From an uncultured Clostridia bacterium (GTDB lineage Bacteria > Bacillota > Clostridia > Christensenellales > Borkfalkiaceae), in NCBI GenBank assembly GCA_947624965.1, contig CANQMN010000014.1, positions 1 through 48,305 on the forward strand: DNA of 48,305 nucleotides, read 5' to 3'. Below, piece after piece: positions 8,401 to 16,899 of this stretch. The position numbers were made by a program, and so were the translations under genes. The notes beneath the pieces are model-generated. The model ran no database searches and was not told the DNA's origin. It saw only the letters and a list, made by a program, of their open reading frames with translations. Position 1 is the stretch's first letter. Each line of letters begins with the position of its first letter.

Positions 8401-11400
8401 GAATACACGTTGATGACACTGCCGTAGACGACGGAATCGAGATCCCATACGAGCGTATAGCCGTCCCGATCGTTGTAAGCGGCGAGCGACGGGCGGGTGA
8501 ACGCGCCGTACGCCTCGTGGTCGGTCGGGTTGAACACGAAGTCCGTCTGCGTGGCGATCGTCTCCCCGTTGTGGATATAGCGGACGGTGGCGAGCTGTCC
8601 TTCGAGGAAGTCCGTAACGTTCCAGTCCACGCGGCGGAGCTTCACGGACATGCCCTTTTCGAGCGCGCTTGCAAAGTCCGAAGTTATATCCGCGCCCCAA
8701 GCTCCGCTGCCCGGGTTCTTCCAGTTGAGGTTCGCCTTGATCTTGACGATGCTCGCGATGTCCATGCTCGCGTCGATGGTGCGCAGGTACCCCTCCGAAT
8801 CGGTGCCGAGGTCGATGACGATATCGCTGAACGAATCGCTCCCCGTGAGCCCCTTCCCGTTGATTTTGAGCGTCCAGACGTCGCCCACGCCATCCTTATA
8901 CTGATAGGAGCAACCGGAGACGAACTTGTGGAACCATCCGCCGAGGTCGACGGGCGCGCTCTGCGTCGTTCCGTCGCCGCCCGAGGAGCCGCCGAGCGAA
9001 TCGCCGAGCGAGGACATGATGCTGTCTGCAAGGTTGAACATAAACCCGAGTTGGCTCACATAGTTCTTCATGAAATTGGAGAGCGGCAGCGCGCGGTAGA
9101 GCACGATCGGCTCGGGAAGCGTCTGTTCGGCGTTGAGCCTTCCGCTGAAATCGGTATTCTGCGTGCGCTTCATGTAGAGCATGAGCCCGACTTTTTCGGT
9201 GTTCTTGATGGTAACGTCGAGCACGCTGTCGCCGTTGATGATGCCCGACTTGCCGTCGTACTGCATCTGGATGTTGACGGCGACGCCCCCGTCCTCATCG
9301 ATGTTCACCGAGATCGCGATGATCCTGATCTTGACGGAGATGGCGCTGAGCCCGAGGAGCGAGAGATCGAGATCCGCGGACCCTTCGATGTAGAAGTTCT
9401 TGTTGAGAACGTATTTGACCTGTTCCTGCGGCTCGCCCGTGAGGACTTCGTCGCTTGCCACGGTCTCCTTATGAGTGATGGACTTGGCGAGCGATTTGAT
9501 GAGAACATCGACCGCCTCGACGGAGAAATAGTTCCCCGCATCGGCAGGTCTCACCGCGTCGACTTCCTTTTCGTGCGTGATCGCGAGGGAGACGGTCGTC
9601 TTTTCCGTTCCCGCCTTGTTGTAAATGTTGCCGAGGGAAAGCGCGGTGAGCAGGGTGTTCCCCGCCTCGTCCCTTTCCTTGGAGAGGGTGAGCGTGATGT
9701 TGTCCAGCCCGTCCTGTTGGTAGAGCACGGAGGAGTTGAGGGCGAGCGTGAAGGAGGAATCCGTCCGCAACACGGAGGCGATGATCCCCCGCCTCGTCTC
9801 GCCGCCGAGCGCGCGCGTTACCTGCTGCCCCTCTGCCGCCGTCGCGCCGAAGTCGACGCCGAGAAGGTTGCCGAGCAATCCTTTCAGCGCGTCGCCCAGC
9901 CCGCGGAGCTGTTCTATCGTGCCGACGTCCGCGATCCACTTGGAGACGAGATAGTCGTTGATGACGCCCTTATCCAGCCCGAACATGACGCATACGCCCG
10001 AAAGAAGGGTCATGATCTCGTCTGCGGGTGCGTACAGGAGGAGCGGTTCGTACCCCTCGCCGCCCTGTCCTATTGTGGAGGCGGAGATGTAGAAGTCGAG
10101 CGTGCCGTCCGCTTCGCCCGTCGCGGGATCCGCATCGAGCACGGTGATCGTGAGTTCGAGATTTTTGTCCTCCGCGAGCGACGCGCGCTCGGAGAAGGAG
10201 ATCTGCAAGAACAGATCGGTGTTGACGACGAGGGTCTTATCCGCCGTATTCAGCTCAAACGGGAAGCCCGTGCCCGAATAGTAGTGGATGTTGCCGTCGA
10301 TGGTGTACTTGACGCCCTCGAACGGACGGTATTTTTCTTCGGTGGACATCACCTTGCTGCCCGCAAGGTCGATGTTGAGATGTTCCTGTCCCACGAGCGC
10401 GACCGCCGCGCCGATGTAATCGAGAAGGTCCTCAAAGTCCTCCACGCCGAGATATTCGTAGTCCCCTTCGGGCATCGCGAACGATGCGTTGCGCGCACTC
10501 GCGCGGAGCGTCGCCTCGACGTTGAGTTTTTCCGCCCGATAGTTGAGCCCGATGCCGAGCAGTCCGTCGTTGAGCGCGGACGAAAGTTCCGCCTTGATCG
10601 AGCCGAGTTCGAGCCCGAACAGACCGTTTTCCGTCTCGGGCGCGGTGATTTTGAGGTCTCCGATCAGCGAGGCGAAATCGATGCCTTCCATCATGGAAGT
10701 GATCGCCTCCGCCCCCTTGAAGAGCCCGAGAAGGTCGTTGAACGATTGAAGCGGGGGCAGCGGGTTGGCGGGTGCGGGCGCGCCCTCTTCTTGGACGGGC
10801 AACGCCTTCCCGACGATGTCGCGGATCCTGTTGTAGACGGCGAGGAACGCCTTCTCCAACTTTTGCAGGTCGGTCTCGCTTCCCTTCTCCGCTTCGAGCG
10901 TGAGCTTTACGCCGTATTCCCCGTAGAGAACGGAGAGCTCGCCGCCGCGGTAGATGACCGTGAGATCGTGCTTGGTGTTCAGAACGTCGAGCTCGGCGTC
11001 GAGATACAGCCCGAAGCCATCGCCCCAGACGATCGCGCCGTCCTTAATGTTCAAGCCGACCGTGATGGGTGTTTCCTCCCCTTCCGTATCCCCGTAGACG
11101 AGCGTAAGGTCGCCCGAGAAGCCGAGCGCCTTCTCGCGGAGCACCGCGGGAAGTTTGGCGAGGACTTCCGTGAGGTCCTTATACTGCGCCTTGTCCGCAG
11201 GCGCGCCCGCCGCAAATTCATCGCAGGCGGAGACGGTAACGTGCGCGCCGAGCGCATCGAGGGAGAGCGTGCCGCCCGTGAGCGCAAGCTCCACTGTGCC
11301 CAATTTGAAATCGACCCCGAACGCCGAAAGAAGCGCGTCGCCCGCGAGCGCAAGCGAGAGCGTATCCCCTTTCTCGGCGAGCTTTGCCGCCGTGGTGAGG

Positions 11401-13919
11401 TCGATGGAGAACACCGCGTCGAGGATCTTCGCCATGTCCATCGTCTGCTCGCCCTCGGGGACGATGCAGTCGAGAACGGTCTGCACGGCTTGCTCGGAGC
11501 CGAGTTTGAGGCGCAGACCTTCGACAGAGAGCCAGATGACGCCTTCGGCAAAGGCGATGTTCGCCGTCTTGACAGACTCGCCGTAGCCGAGCGTGAGTTC
11601 GCCCGTCAAGGCGAACGGGTCGAGCGCGATGGAGAAGGAGCCCCCTACATGGAAACCGTCCTGTTCGCCGTAGCCGACTTCCGCCGAGAGATAGCCGCCG
11701 TCGATGACGGACGAGACGCTCTTCGCATACTTGACGATATCGACATATCCTTCGGCGGGCGCCGCGCCGACCGTGCCGCCCGCGGAGACGGAGACCGTCG
11801 CGCCGAGCGCACGCGCCGTGAGCGTGCCCTCCCCTACGTTGAGTTTGACTTCGCCGAGATCGAACCCTTTCACGCCGAGCGCCTGCAAAAGTTGCGTCCC
11901 GCGGAGCCCGATTTCGAGGTCGTTCTCCTCCCGCAGGGAGAAGAGCGTGGCGAAATCGCTCGTGAATACCCGGGAGAGAATGTCCGCAAGGTCGAACGCG
12001 TTCGACGGGAGCAGTTCGCCCGTGTACGATTCGATGAGCGCGAGCGCATCGTTGACGTTCGCGGAGAGGCAGATGCCCTCCAAGTCGAGATAGACGATCC
12101 CGTCGCGGTAGACGAGCGAGAGAGACTTGCTCTTTTCGCCGCGGGAGACCTGCACCGTCCCGCTCGCCGCAATGCCGTCCTTGATCGCGAGGGCGAGATC
12201 GCCCGTTACGGAGAGCCCGAGCTGTTCGTTCTCATAGGCGATATCGGCGGAGAGCGTTTCGGAAGAGAACAGGTCGACGAGCGAGCCCACATAGGGAACA
12301 AGTTCGACGTAATAGGGCAATTCCCCCGGTTCGAGGGCGGGAAGTTTCGTATCGCCGAAGGAGATCGCCGCGCCGAGCGTGAAGTCCTTGGTGAGATCGA
12401 TGCTTGTGGAGACCTTCGCGAGGCTGACCGTTCTGTTCTCGCCGAGGTCGAATTCAAAGTCGACGGGAAGTTCCAGCCCGAACAGCGCGAGCTTCGTCGA
12501 AAGGGAAGCCGTGGTTTCGCCGAGGACGAATTCGCCGTCGTTTACGAGCTGGTCGAGAATGGTGTTGAGGTCGAGCGAGGCGCCGAGATCGAGCGAGCCG
12601 TCCGAAGGGAGCAGTTCTTGCACGATCTCCATGAGTTCGGGAACGGAGAGCTTCGCGCGCATGTTCCCGTATTTGAGGTGCACTTCGTCGCCCGAATACC
12701 AGATGTTGATGTTCCCGAGACGCGCCTTCACGTCCAATTCGTCGCCGATGGAGAGGTTGACGACGCCCGATACGGGCGTGCCGTTGAGGTCGAGGGCGAG
12801 ATCGAGCGAGGAAGAACCGCTCGTAAGCCCGCCGAACGCCTGCGAAAGGCAATCGGTCGCCGTGAGAGGAAGTTCCTTTTCGCCCGAAGCGGGCTTATCC
12901 GCAAAGCGGTTGAAATAGTCCTCATACGCCGTGGACTGCGCCTTTTCCTCTTCGTAGTTGTACTTCGTAACAAAGTCCGAATGGCAGTCCGCGGAGACGC
13001 CCATGGGCGCGTTGCAGTCCTCCACGATGTGCGATTCGAGAATGTTCCACGACGCGTCGAAGGTATATGTAACCGTGATGTCGTAGAACGTGGGAAGCCC
13101 CGTAAGACCGCCCGTCTTCTGCATTTGATAGCGATAGAAATAGGGCGCCTTGTCGTCGTCGGGATCGAGATACCACGTCTGCGTATACGTCCCGTCGCCG
13201 TTATCCGTTACGGGATCGGCGTACAGGATATTTTCCTCGTTGAATACGTACACGGAGAGCTCGGTGCCGGGGAGCCCGTAACTCTTGCGGAAATCTTCCA
13301 GCGAGAGATGTCCGAAGGGCTCGCCGTCGGGCCAAGGCGTCTCCAAGCCGCTGTAATCGTCCGGAGCGCAATCCGCGACGCGCCAGATGACGTCGTCGCC
13401 GACATAGCAGAACTGGCGCGCGGCGTTGACCATCGAGCTCGTCGTGATGTCGACGAGGATGAGCACGTCGTCCGAATACTGTTTCCACGTGTTGACGGAC
13501 TGCTCCACGTTGATGCCCATGACACCCGCGACGGTCGTCCCGTGCATCTCCGAGTACCAGTGGCCGCGCTTGCGGAACTGTCCGTTGATGTAGGCGAAAT
13601 TCCGGATGCCCTTGTAGACGGAGCCGTCCTCGGGAACGTTATAGTCCATGGGGGTGGTGCCGTCCGTCGGCGCCTCCATGGAGATGGACGCGCTCCGGGA
13701 GGTATCCGCGACGAAGTTTTTGGGCATGAACGCGTCGATGACGAACGCGCCCACGCCGATGACGAAGATGGCGCAGAGGCTCGCGACGAGCTTGGCGACG
13801 CGGTGGCGGCGCTTGCCTTCGAGATGAAGGTGCTCCTTCTTCCTCCTTACGGCGCACGGTCTCTTCTTGTTTTTTATTTCGTGCAGACCTTCCGAAAGTT
13901 TTAATTTCGTCTTTTTCAT
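5403..13919 (-). CDS. giant N-terminally anchored surface protein with InlB B-type repeats
   Basis: About 2838 residues. I place the start at 13919 (MKKTKLK), because an AGAGGA site precedes it; an in-frame start 14 codons earlier lacks one. A highly basic cytoplasmic tail (1-42) is followed by one membrane helix (about 44-63). A unique outer domain comes next (to about 360), then a long region (about 370-1770) of beta-rich units of roughly 200 residues built on patterns such as GDTLSLALAGDALLSAFGV and LGTVELALTGGTLSLDALGA. From about 1820 to the end there are repeated InlB/Flg_new-like modules (GYTFRGWAEW, EYTVYVYSRF). No LPXTG, SLH or choline-binding motif is seen at the C-terminus, so the anchor is the N-terminal helix. 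Adhesion or cell-wall association is inference from the repeats. The open reverse frame across it is a codon-bias shadow. Confidence 0.85.
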   Translation of the reverse strand: MKKTKLKLSEGLHEIKNKKRPCAVRRKKEHLHLEGKRRHRVAKLVASLCAIFVIGVGAFVIDAFMPKNFVADTSRSASISMEAPTDGTTPMDYNVPEDGSVYKGIRNFAYINGQFRKRGHWYSEMHGTTVAGVMGINVEQSVNTWKQYSDDVLILVDITTSSMVNAARQFCYVGDDVIWRVADCAPDDYSGLETPWPDGEPFGHLSLEDFRKSYGLPGTELSVYVFNEENILYADPVTDNGDGTYTQTWYLDPDDDKAPYFYRYQMQKTGGLTGLPTFYDITVTYTFDASWNILESHIVEDCNAPMGVSADCHSDFVTKYNYEEEKAQSTAYEDYFNRFADKPASGEKELPLTATDCLSQAFGGLTSGSSSLDLALDLNGTPVSGVVNLSIGDELDVKARLGNINIWYSGDEVHLKYGNMRAKLSVPELMEIVQELLPSDGSLDLGASLDLNTILDQLVNDGEFVLGETTASLSTKLALFGLELPVDFEFDLGENRTVSLAKVSTSIDLTKDFTLGAAISFGDTKLPALEPGELPYYVELVPYVGSLVDLFSSETLSADIAYENEQLGLSVTGDLALAIKDGIAASGTVQVSRGEKSKSLSLVYRDGIVYLDLEGICLSANVNDALALIESYTGELLPSNAFDLADILSRVFTSDFATLFSLREENDLEIGLRGTQLLQALGVKGFDLGEVKLNVGEGTLTARALGATVSVSAGGTVGAAPAEGYVDIVKYAKSVSSVIDGGYLSAEVGYGEQDGFHVGGSFSIALDPFALTGELTLGYGESVKTANIAFAEGVIWLSVEGLRLKLGSEQAVQTVLDCIVPEGEQTMDMAKILDAVFSIDLTTAAKLAEKGDTLSLALAGDALLSAFGVDFKLGTVELALTGGTLSLDALGAHVTVSACDEFAAGAPADKAQYKDLTEVLAKLPAVLREKALGFSGDLTLVYGDTEGEETPITVGLNIKDGAIVWGDGFGLYLDAELDVLNTKHDLTVIYRGGELSVLYGEYGVKLTLEAEKGSETDLQKLEKAFLAVYNRIRDIVGKALPVQEEGAPAPANPLPPLQSFNDLLGLFKGAEAITSMMEGIDFASLIGDLKITAPETENGLFGLELGSIKAELSSALNDGLLGIGLNYRAEKLNVEATLRASARNASFAMPEGDYEYLGVEDFEDLLDYIGAAVALVGQEHLNIDLAGSKVMSTEEKYRPFEGVKYTIDGNIHYYSGTGFPFELNTADKTLVVNTDLFLQISFSERASLAEDKNLELTITVLDADPATGEADGTLDFYISASTIGQGGEGYEPLLLYAPADEIMTLLSGVCVMFGLDKGVINDYLVSKWIADVGTIEQLRGLGDALKGLLGNLLGVDFGATAAEGQQVTRALGGETRRGIIASVLRTDSSFTLALNSSVLYQQDGLDNITLTLSKERDEAGNTLLTALSLGNIYNKAGTEKTTVSLAITHEKEVDAVRPADAGNYFSVEAVDVLIKSLAKSITHKETVASDEVLTGEPQEQVKYVLNKNFYIEGSADLDLSLLGLSAISVKIRIIAISVNIDEDGGVAVNIQMQYDGKSGIINGDSVLDVTIKNTEKVGLMLYMKRTQNTDFSGRLNAEQTLPEPIVLYRALPLSNFMKNYVSQLGFMFNLADSIMSSLGDSLGGSSGGDGTTQSAPVDLGGWFHKFVSGCSYQYKDGVGDVWTLKINGKGLTGSDSFSDIVIDLGTDSEGYLRTIDASMDIASIVKIKANLNWKNPGSGAWGADITSDFASALEKGMSVKLRRVDWNVTDFLEGQLATVRYIHNGETIATQTDFVFNPTDHEAYGAFTRPSLAAYNDRDGYTLVWDLDSVVYGSVINVYSVYQANRYTLVFESDRPAADYEPEGEKWVKRVEWEYGTPLELPFAADESMEIVGFYCPDGQLHTQGNNRWHVYDQEEVVFTAKWEYIDYTVRFLTEEGGAVHESKTGHYGDPVGTPATNPSKEGYTFRGWAEWSGEETFSENRDIVAIFEPNQYEVTLVSDYELPEFAYSESSGKYERVIQFTYDEEFLLPQNVRLEEEGVVLNGFRRDGDKSLYVRALPNVLGATTFTAEWDEIGYAIVFQYTDEAHTKAETHNKHHGDRYTLEELPKIAENQQRPGYTASWDIDVETFTVTRDETIEIKYTPIEYTVYVYSRFPVDGFESKTQHYDSENVTGEVYYYHIYTYTYDSAAVEIPAGVSSMVEGYDFGGYFTARFGAGTRVNAIDSGVIRDCFQYRLGNGETLETRNVLYADWIDNSVTVHLYSDYDFAGSEGGNNVEGYHMNLTRIKDDAEQYNISGLTLTPKESGVQQLAWWYNDPLGGWRAVTDIEEFKDEDRDGNPVSLYAMWISNIRVKLSTLTEKLSRFDMAGVVKGGEPTGRVSAQIYASLSLEHTFTGVYYIYSADGKSSDVLNYGKAFNMDENGMFSDSGMTSLNGLFFSVKYAGIVVTATFNAGEQSVSTTWSAILSMSYHTVRVYDDKGLIKEEQVRDDFPYDSDDNSVSWADIFADIDIERVGYDYTIAEADVDKDSRAPITQDKDVHINYTPRDYSVRFYSRLPIGDWEAGEDGVYTFETTMKFDSVITVNAQTSTTYTVKTEGNEIWLPDNIDIGARKGSWAAPDIRADGAVFTANYEPDTVEYHSEVEFTYGGEPYGGERGDYTATYSSHYELITPEAAGYVFLGWFVADGASWKLVRSLDVADTLTTTKVEALWLSKAVSLTVTGSRSGGGWVFGGDAKHTISATLEGLTLVGAAKESTKLTTSFRFYANNNTNYEAETSHAQLTFAQKAYGSWVTSAEETVTPEGTKQKDYGHAVVVITVYDRDGEELGSYGEADLHGVTRKY

Positions 13920-14000
13920 GATTTCCTCTTCTTCTCCGAGAATAACCGAAAGACACCGCAAAAGGCGCAGTGTTTCCGAAGAATGACAATGTAATATTAG

Positions 14001-14040
14001 TTTATGACACGATTATATCCCATTTATGACAGATTGTCAA
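14001..14040 (-). promoter_or_regulatory. consensus promoter of the giant gene with repeated operator-like motif
   Basis: TTGACA (14035-14040), exactly 17 bp, TATAAT (14012-14017) on the minus strand; the start site would be near 14005, giving an 86-base leader. The 9-mer TGTCATAAA occurs twice in the same orientation, at 14023-14031 in the spacer and at 14001-14009 over the start site, 22 bp apart. Confidence 0.9.
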
Positions 14041-14061
14041 CGGATTTTCGGCAATTTTTCC

Positions 14062-14096
14062 AAAAAAAGCGGGCGGTTTTCCACCGTCCGCTTTCT
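14062..14096 (-). terminator. intrinsic terminator of the ABC operon
   Basis: Minus-strand stem AAGCGGACGG / CCGCCCGCTT (one A-C mismatch) followed by T7. It sits about 20 bases after the ATPase stop. Confidence 0.75.
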
Positions 14097-14112
14097 ACAT
14101 TATATGCGCGCG

Positions 14113-14802
14113 CTACGCGAGCAGCGCGCGCACGAGGAGTTCCTCCGTGTATGACAATTTCCCGAAGTCCCGCGGGTATTCCCCCTCCACGGGAAGATCC
14201 GCCGCGACTTTGCCCGCTTTGAGCACGACCGCGCGGGAAGCGAGCAGCGCCGCCTCGTGCACGTCGTGCGTTACGAACACCACGGTGTCCCCGCGCTCCC
14301 GCCACAGCGAGACGACGAGCTCCGCGAGCGACTTTTTGAGGGAGAGGTCGAGCGACGAGAAGGGCTCGTCCATGAGGAGGAGCCTGTGCGGGAACAAAAA
14401 CGCGCGGGCGATGGCGACCCTGCGCCGTTCGCCGCCCGAAAGTTCCGCGGGGCGCGCCTTTTCCCTGCCCGCAAGCCCTACGCGCGCGAGCATCTCCCCG
14501 ATCTTCCCCCATTCGGACTTGGGAAGCACGAATTTGATGTTCCCCTCCGCCGTAAGGTGCGGCAACAGCATGGAAGTTTGGAAGAGATACGAACAGTCCG
14601 CGCGGCGGCGCGGCTTCTCTCCGCGGACGCCGCCGATCTCCCCTTCGTACGAAATGCGCCCCGCGATGGCGTTCAGAAGCGTGGTCTTCCCCGCGCCGCT
14701 CTCGCCGAGCACCGCCGTGATCGCGCCCTCCCCGATTTCGAGGGTGAGATCGTCGAGCGCGCGAACGCTCCCGTACTGTTTGCAAACGTGTTCGAGCTTC
14801 AT
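14113..14802 (-). CDS. ABC transporter ATP-binding protein (SsuB/TauB/ThiZ-like)
   Basis: Cytoplasmic ATPase of an importer, 229 residues. Walker A GESGAGKTT (33-41), Q-loop in YLFQTS (about 75), signature LSGGERR (121-127), Walker B LLLMDEP (141-147) and the switch histidine in VTHD (179) are all present. The start at 14802 is chosen because ATGA overlaps the permease stop by 4 bp, implying coupled translation; the longer reading frame upstream only reads through the permease in another frame. The subfamily serves nitrate, sulfonate, taurine or thiamine-precursor importers. The cargo here is unknown. Confidence 0.93.
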   Translation of the reverse strand: MKLEHVCKQYGSVRALDDLTLEIGEGAITAVLGESGAGKTTLLNAIAGRISYEGEIGGVRGEKPRRRADCSYLFQTSMLLPHLTAEGNIKFVLPKSEWGKIGEMLARVGLAGREKARPAELSGGERRRVAIARAFLFPHRLLLMDEPFSSLDLSLKKSLAELVVSLWRERGDTVVFVTHDVHEAALLASRAVVLKAGKVAADLPVEGEYPRDFGKLSYTEELLVRALLA

Positions 14803-15554
14803 CGCCGCCACCTCGCGAAATATCGGTTGAGGAGCAGGCATCCCCCTTCGAGGAGAAAGCCGAGGAGCACGCAGAGCAAGGTGAGCGCAAACAGGCGGGG
14901 GATCTGCAAATACATCTGCGACTGTTGCATGAGATAGCCGAGACTGCGGAAGGTCTGGGCGAGCACCTCGCCAGAGACGGTGATTTTCAGCCCCATCGAA
15001 AAGATCGCCCCCGCCTGCGCCGAGAGCGCGGGCGCGACGAGCGGAAGATACATGCGGAAGAGACGTCTGCCCGCCTTGACGCCGAACGCGCGCGGCAGTT
15101 CGCCGTACGCGGCGTTCACCTCGTCGATCGCGGCGAGCGCGGCGGCATACACGGCGGGAAAGAGCACGAGCAGGGCGACGAGCGCGGGCGCGACGGTGCG
15201 GTCCGTCCAGAGGACGAGAATGAGCACGACCGCCATCGTCGGCACGGTGCGGAGCACGGAGACGACGGGCGCGAAGAACGCGCGCGCCGCGGGGTGGAGG
15301 CTCGCGAGTGCCGCCAGCCCCGTCCCGAGCGCAAAGGAGACGAGAAAGGCGAGCGCGGTGCGGAGCAGGGTAAAACCGAAGGCGCGCCAAAAGGCGGCTT
15401 CCGTGAAAAGCCGCCCCGTCTCGGCGAGCGTCTCCCAAAGGGATGGCACGAGATATTCGTTGCCCGCCGCAAAATACGCGACGATCCACGCGAGCGCGAC
15501 CGCGACGAGCGCGAGCGCGGAAAAGAGCGCGGAGAAGAGCAGATTCTTTTTCAA
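14799..15554 (-). CDS. ABC transporter permease (SsuC/TauC-like)
   Basis: A 251-residue inner-membrane subunit with about six hydrophobic helices. The cytoplasmic EAA-type loop that docks the ATPase is visible as LPRAFGVKAGRRLFRMYLPL (about 151-170). It starts with TTG (MKKNLL) six bases after AAGGAG; no ATG is available at that distance. It overlaps the ATPase gene by 4 bp and follows the binding-protein gene by 19 bp, so the three form one importer. The family belongs to the nitrate/sulfonate/taurine/thiamine-precursor group; substrate not decidable from the permease. Confidence 0.92.
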   Translation of the reverse strand: MKKNLLFSALFSALALVAVALAWIVAYFAAGNEYLVPSLWETLAETGRLFTEAAFWRAFGFTLLRTALAFLVSFALGTGLAALASLHPAARAFFAPVVSVLRTVPTMAVVLILVLWTDRTVAPALVALLVLFPAVYAAALAAIDEVNAAYGELPRAFGVKAGRRLFRMYLPLVAPALSAQAGAIFSMGLKITVSGEVLAQTFRSLGYLMQQSQMYLQIPRLFALTLLCVLLGFLLEGGCLLLNRYFARWRR

Positions 15555-15573
15555 ACGGACTCCTTCCGAAAGG

Positions 15574-16626
15574 TTATTTTGCGCTTGCCTTCACCTTCGC
15601 GCTCGCGGCGGGTTCGGGACAGAGGAAATAATCGTATCCGCCCGCAAGCGTTACGTCCCCCGCCCCCACCGCGACGAGATTTACCTTGTCGTCGGCGAGC
15701 GAAGCGTCCGCTTCCGTGAGGATCTTGTACCCCACCCCCGCGTTTTCCAGCGTGAGACGCAGGGTGAGCCCCGGTACGTTGGCAAGCTGGACGACCCCTA
15801 TTTTGCTCCCGATAAGAAGGGACAGATCCTCCGTATCCTCGATGGCGGGCTTATCCGTATGCGTGGAGAGCAGGAACATGTTCCCGTTCGTTACCGTGCC
15901 GAGCATCTTGTATTTCTCCCCGCTGCGGAGAAGGTTCGCCGCCAGATTGACGGGAAGAATGCAGAAATCCGCTTCGGGCGAATCGCCCGTAACTTTCAGG
16001 CGGATGCTATCCGCCGCGACGATGTTGTATTCAAACGTCTCTCCCTCCGCCTCCGAGATCGCGTAGGAAAGCGCGAGCGCGGGCGCGCCGTCCGGCGCGA
16101 ATACGCGGTAGCTCCCCGAGACCGTTCCCGCCGCCGCGCCGCCCGCATAGAAGAACGCGTCGCCGGGGACGCCCGTAACGAGCGAAGCGTCCATGCCGTT
16201 GAGCGCGGTGAGGAAGGAGACGACCTTTTCCTTCCCCGCCGCCGCGGGCGTATATTTCACGGAACAATTCGAGATGACCTGCGAAGTGAGATTGTTCGCA
16301 TTGAACGAGGGCGCGAGGTCGGGCTCGTAGCACTCCGAAAGAAGGGAGACGACGGTCTGCGGCTGTGCCTCCGCAAGATAGGCGGCGCTCCCCGCCATAT
16401 AGCTCTCCATTTGGGCGACCGCCGCGGGCGCGTTCTCGATGACGGACGTCTTGGCGACGAGCACCGCCTGCGGATAGCCGTCCGTCCCGCCGTACAACTT
16501 CTGCAAGTTCCCCGCGAAGGAGAGCTTCGCCTCGCCCGAAACGGGCGCGGGCGCGCAAGCCGCCGCCCCGCACACCGCCGCGACGCCGACCGCCGCGCAT
16601 ACCATGCCTTTCAACCAACTTTTCAT
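15574..16626 (-). CDS. ABC substrate-binding lipoprotein, apparently circularly permuted
   Basis: A 350-residue extracellular receptor of the NMT1/SsuA-like type. The signal ends in a lipobox-like GAAAC (Cys24), and AAGGAG precedes the ATG. The order of the mature protein is unusual. Residues 31-162 (KLSFAGNLQKLYGG, YPQAVLVAK, ending in GVPGDAFFYAG) correspond to what is normally the C-terminal half, which in relatives ends in a similar DxFYY-type tail. Residues 172-348 (SYRVFAPDGAPALAL, DFCILPVNLAANLL, LANVPGLTLRLTLE, CPEPAASAKVKAS) correspond to what is normally the N-terminal half. The natural ends are joined by a GAAAGTVSG linker, and the new ends fall in the loop after CPEPAASAKVKAS. The claim rests on my memory of the family order. 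Operon with an ACT regulator upstream and with permease and ATPase downstream. Confidence 0.85.
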   Translation of the reverse strand: MKSWLKGMVCAAVGVAAVCGAAACAPAPVSGEAKLSFAGNLQKLYGGTDGYPQAVLVAKTSVIENAPAAVAQMESYMAGSAAYLAEAQPQTVVSLLSECYEPDLAPSFNANNLTSQVISNCSVKYTPAAAGKEKVVSFLTALNGMDASLVTGVPGDAFFYAGGAAAGTVSGSYRVFAPDGAPALALSYAISEAEGETFEYNIVAADSIRLKVTGDSPEADFCILPVNLAANLLRSGEKYKMLGTVTNGNMFLLSTHTDKPAIEDTEDLSLLIGSKIGVVQLANVPGLTLRLTLENAGVGYKILTEADASLADDKVNLVAVGAGDVTLAGGYDYFLCPEPAASAKVKASAK

Positions 16627-16650
16627 ATCTTGCTCCTTAAAAAATGAATT

Positions 16651-16899
16651 TCAGATCTTGCCGAACAGCGTCTTTGCCGTTACGCCCGAAAGCTGTCCGA
16701 TCTTGCCCGTGAGCGCGTTGACGGCAGAGGGCGGCGCGTCGAGCACGACGCAGAGCACCGAGACGTTTCTCTCCCGGTAAGGTATCCCCATTCTCCCCAC
16801 GACGTATTCGCCGTATTCGGAAAGATAGGCGTTGAGTTTTTCCGCTTGGCTGCGGTCCTCCACCACGACGGAGAGCACCGCGATGCGTTTTTCTTCCAT
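16651..16899 (-). CDS. TM1266-family putative iron-only hydrogenase system regulator
   Basis: An 82-residue ACT/NikR-C-like single-domain protein. The segments RIAVLSVVVEDRS, EYGEYVVGRMGIPYRERNVS and GKIGQLSGVTAKTLF match the family named for its association with [FeFe]-hydrogenase maturation genes (HydE/F/G). It has no obvious DNA-binding part of its own. A strong GGGAGGGA site sits directly after the closing stem of a structured leader. The binding-protein gene starts 24 bases downstream, so this is the first gene of the ABC operon. No hydrogenase or maturase gene lies in the window. Confidence 0.85.
   Translation of the reverse strand: MEEKRIAVLSVVVEDRSQAEKLNAYLSEYGEYVVGRMGIPYRERNVSVLCVVLDAPPSAVNALTGKIGQLSGVTAKTLFGKI

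Noticed and set aside
5931..13904. Open frame of 2657 codons on the plus strand, antisense to the giant surface gene.
   Set aside because: It lacks a ribosome site and any recognisable domain, and its composition is Arg/Ala/Val-rich as expected from the reverse frame of a GC-rich gene whose codons avoid stops. Similar long shadows lie over many other genes here.
14803..15489. Upstream extension of the ATPase frame to 458 codons.
   Set aside because: It reads through the permease gene in another frame; the ATGA overlap fixes the real start at 14802.
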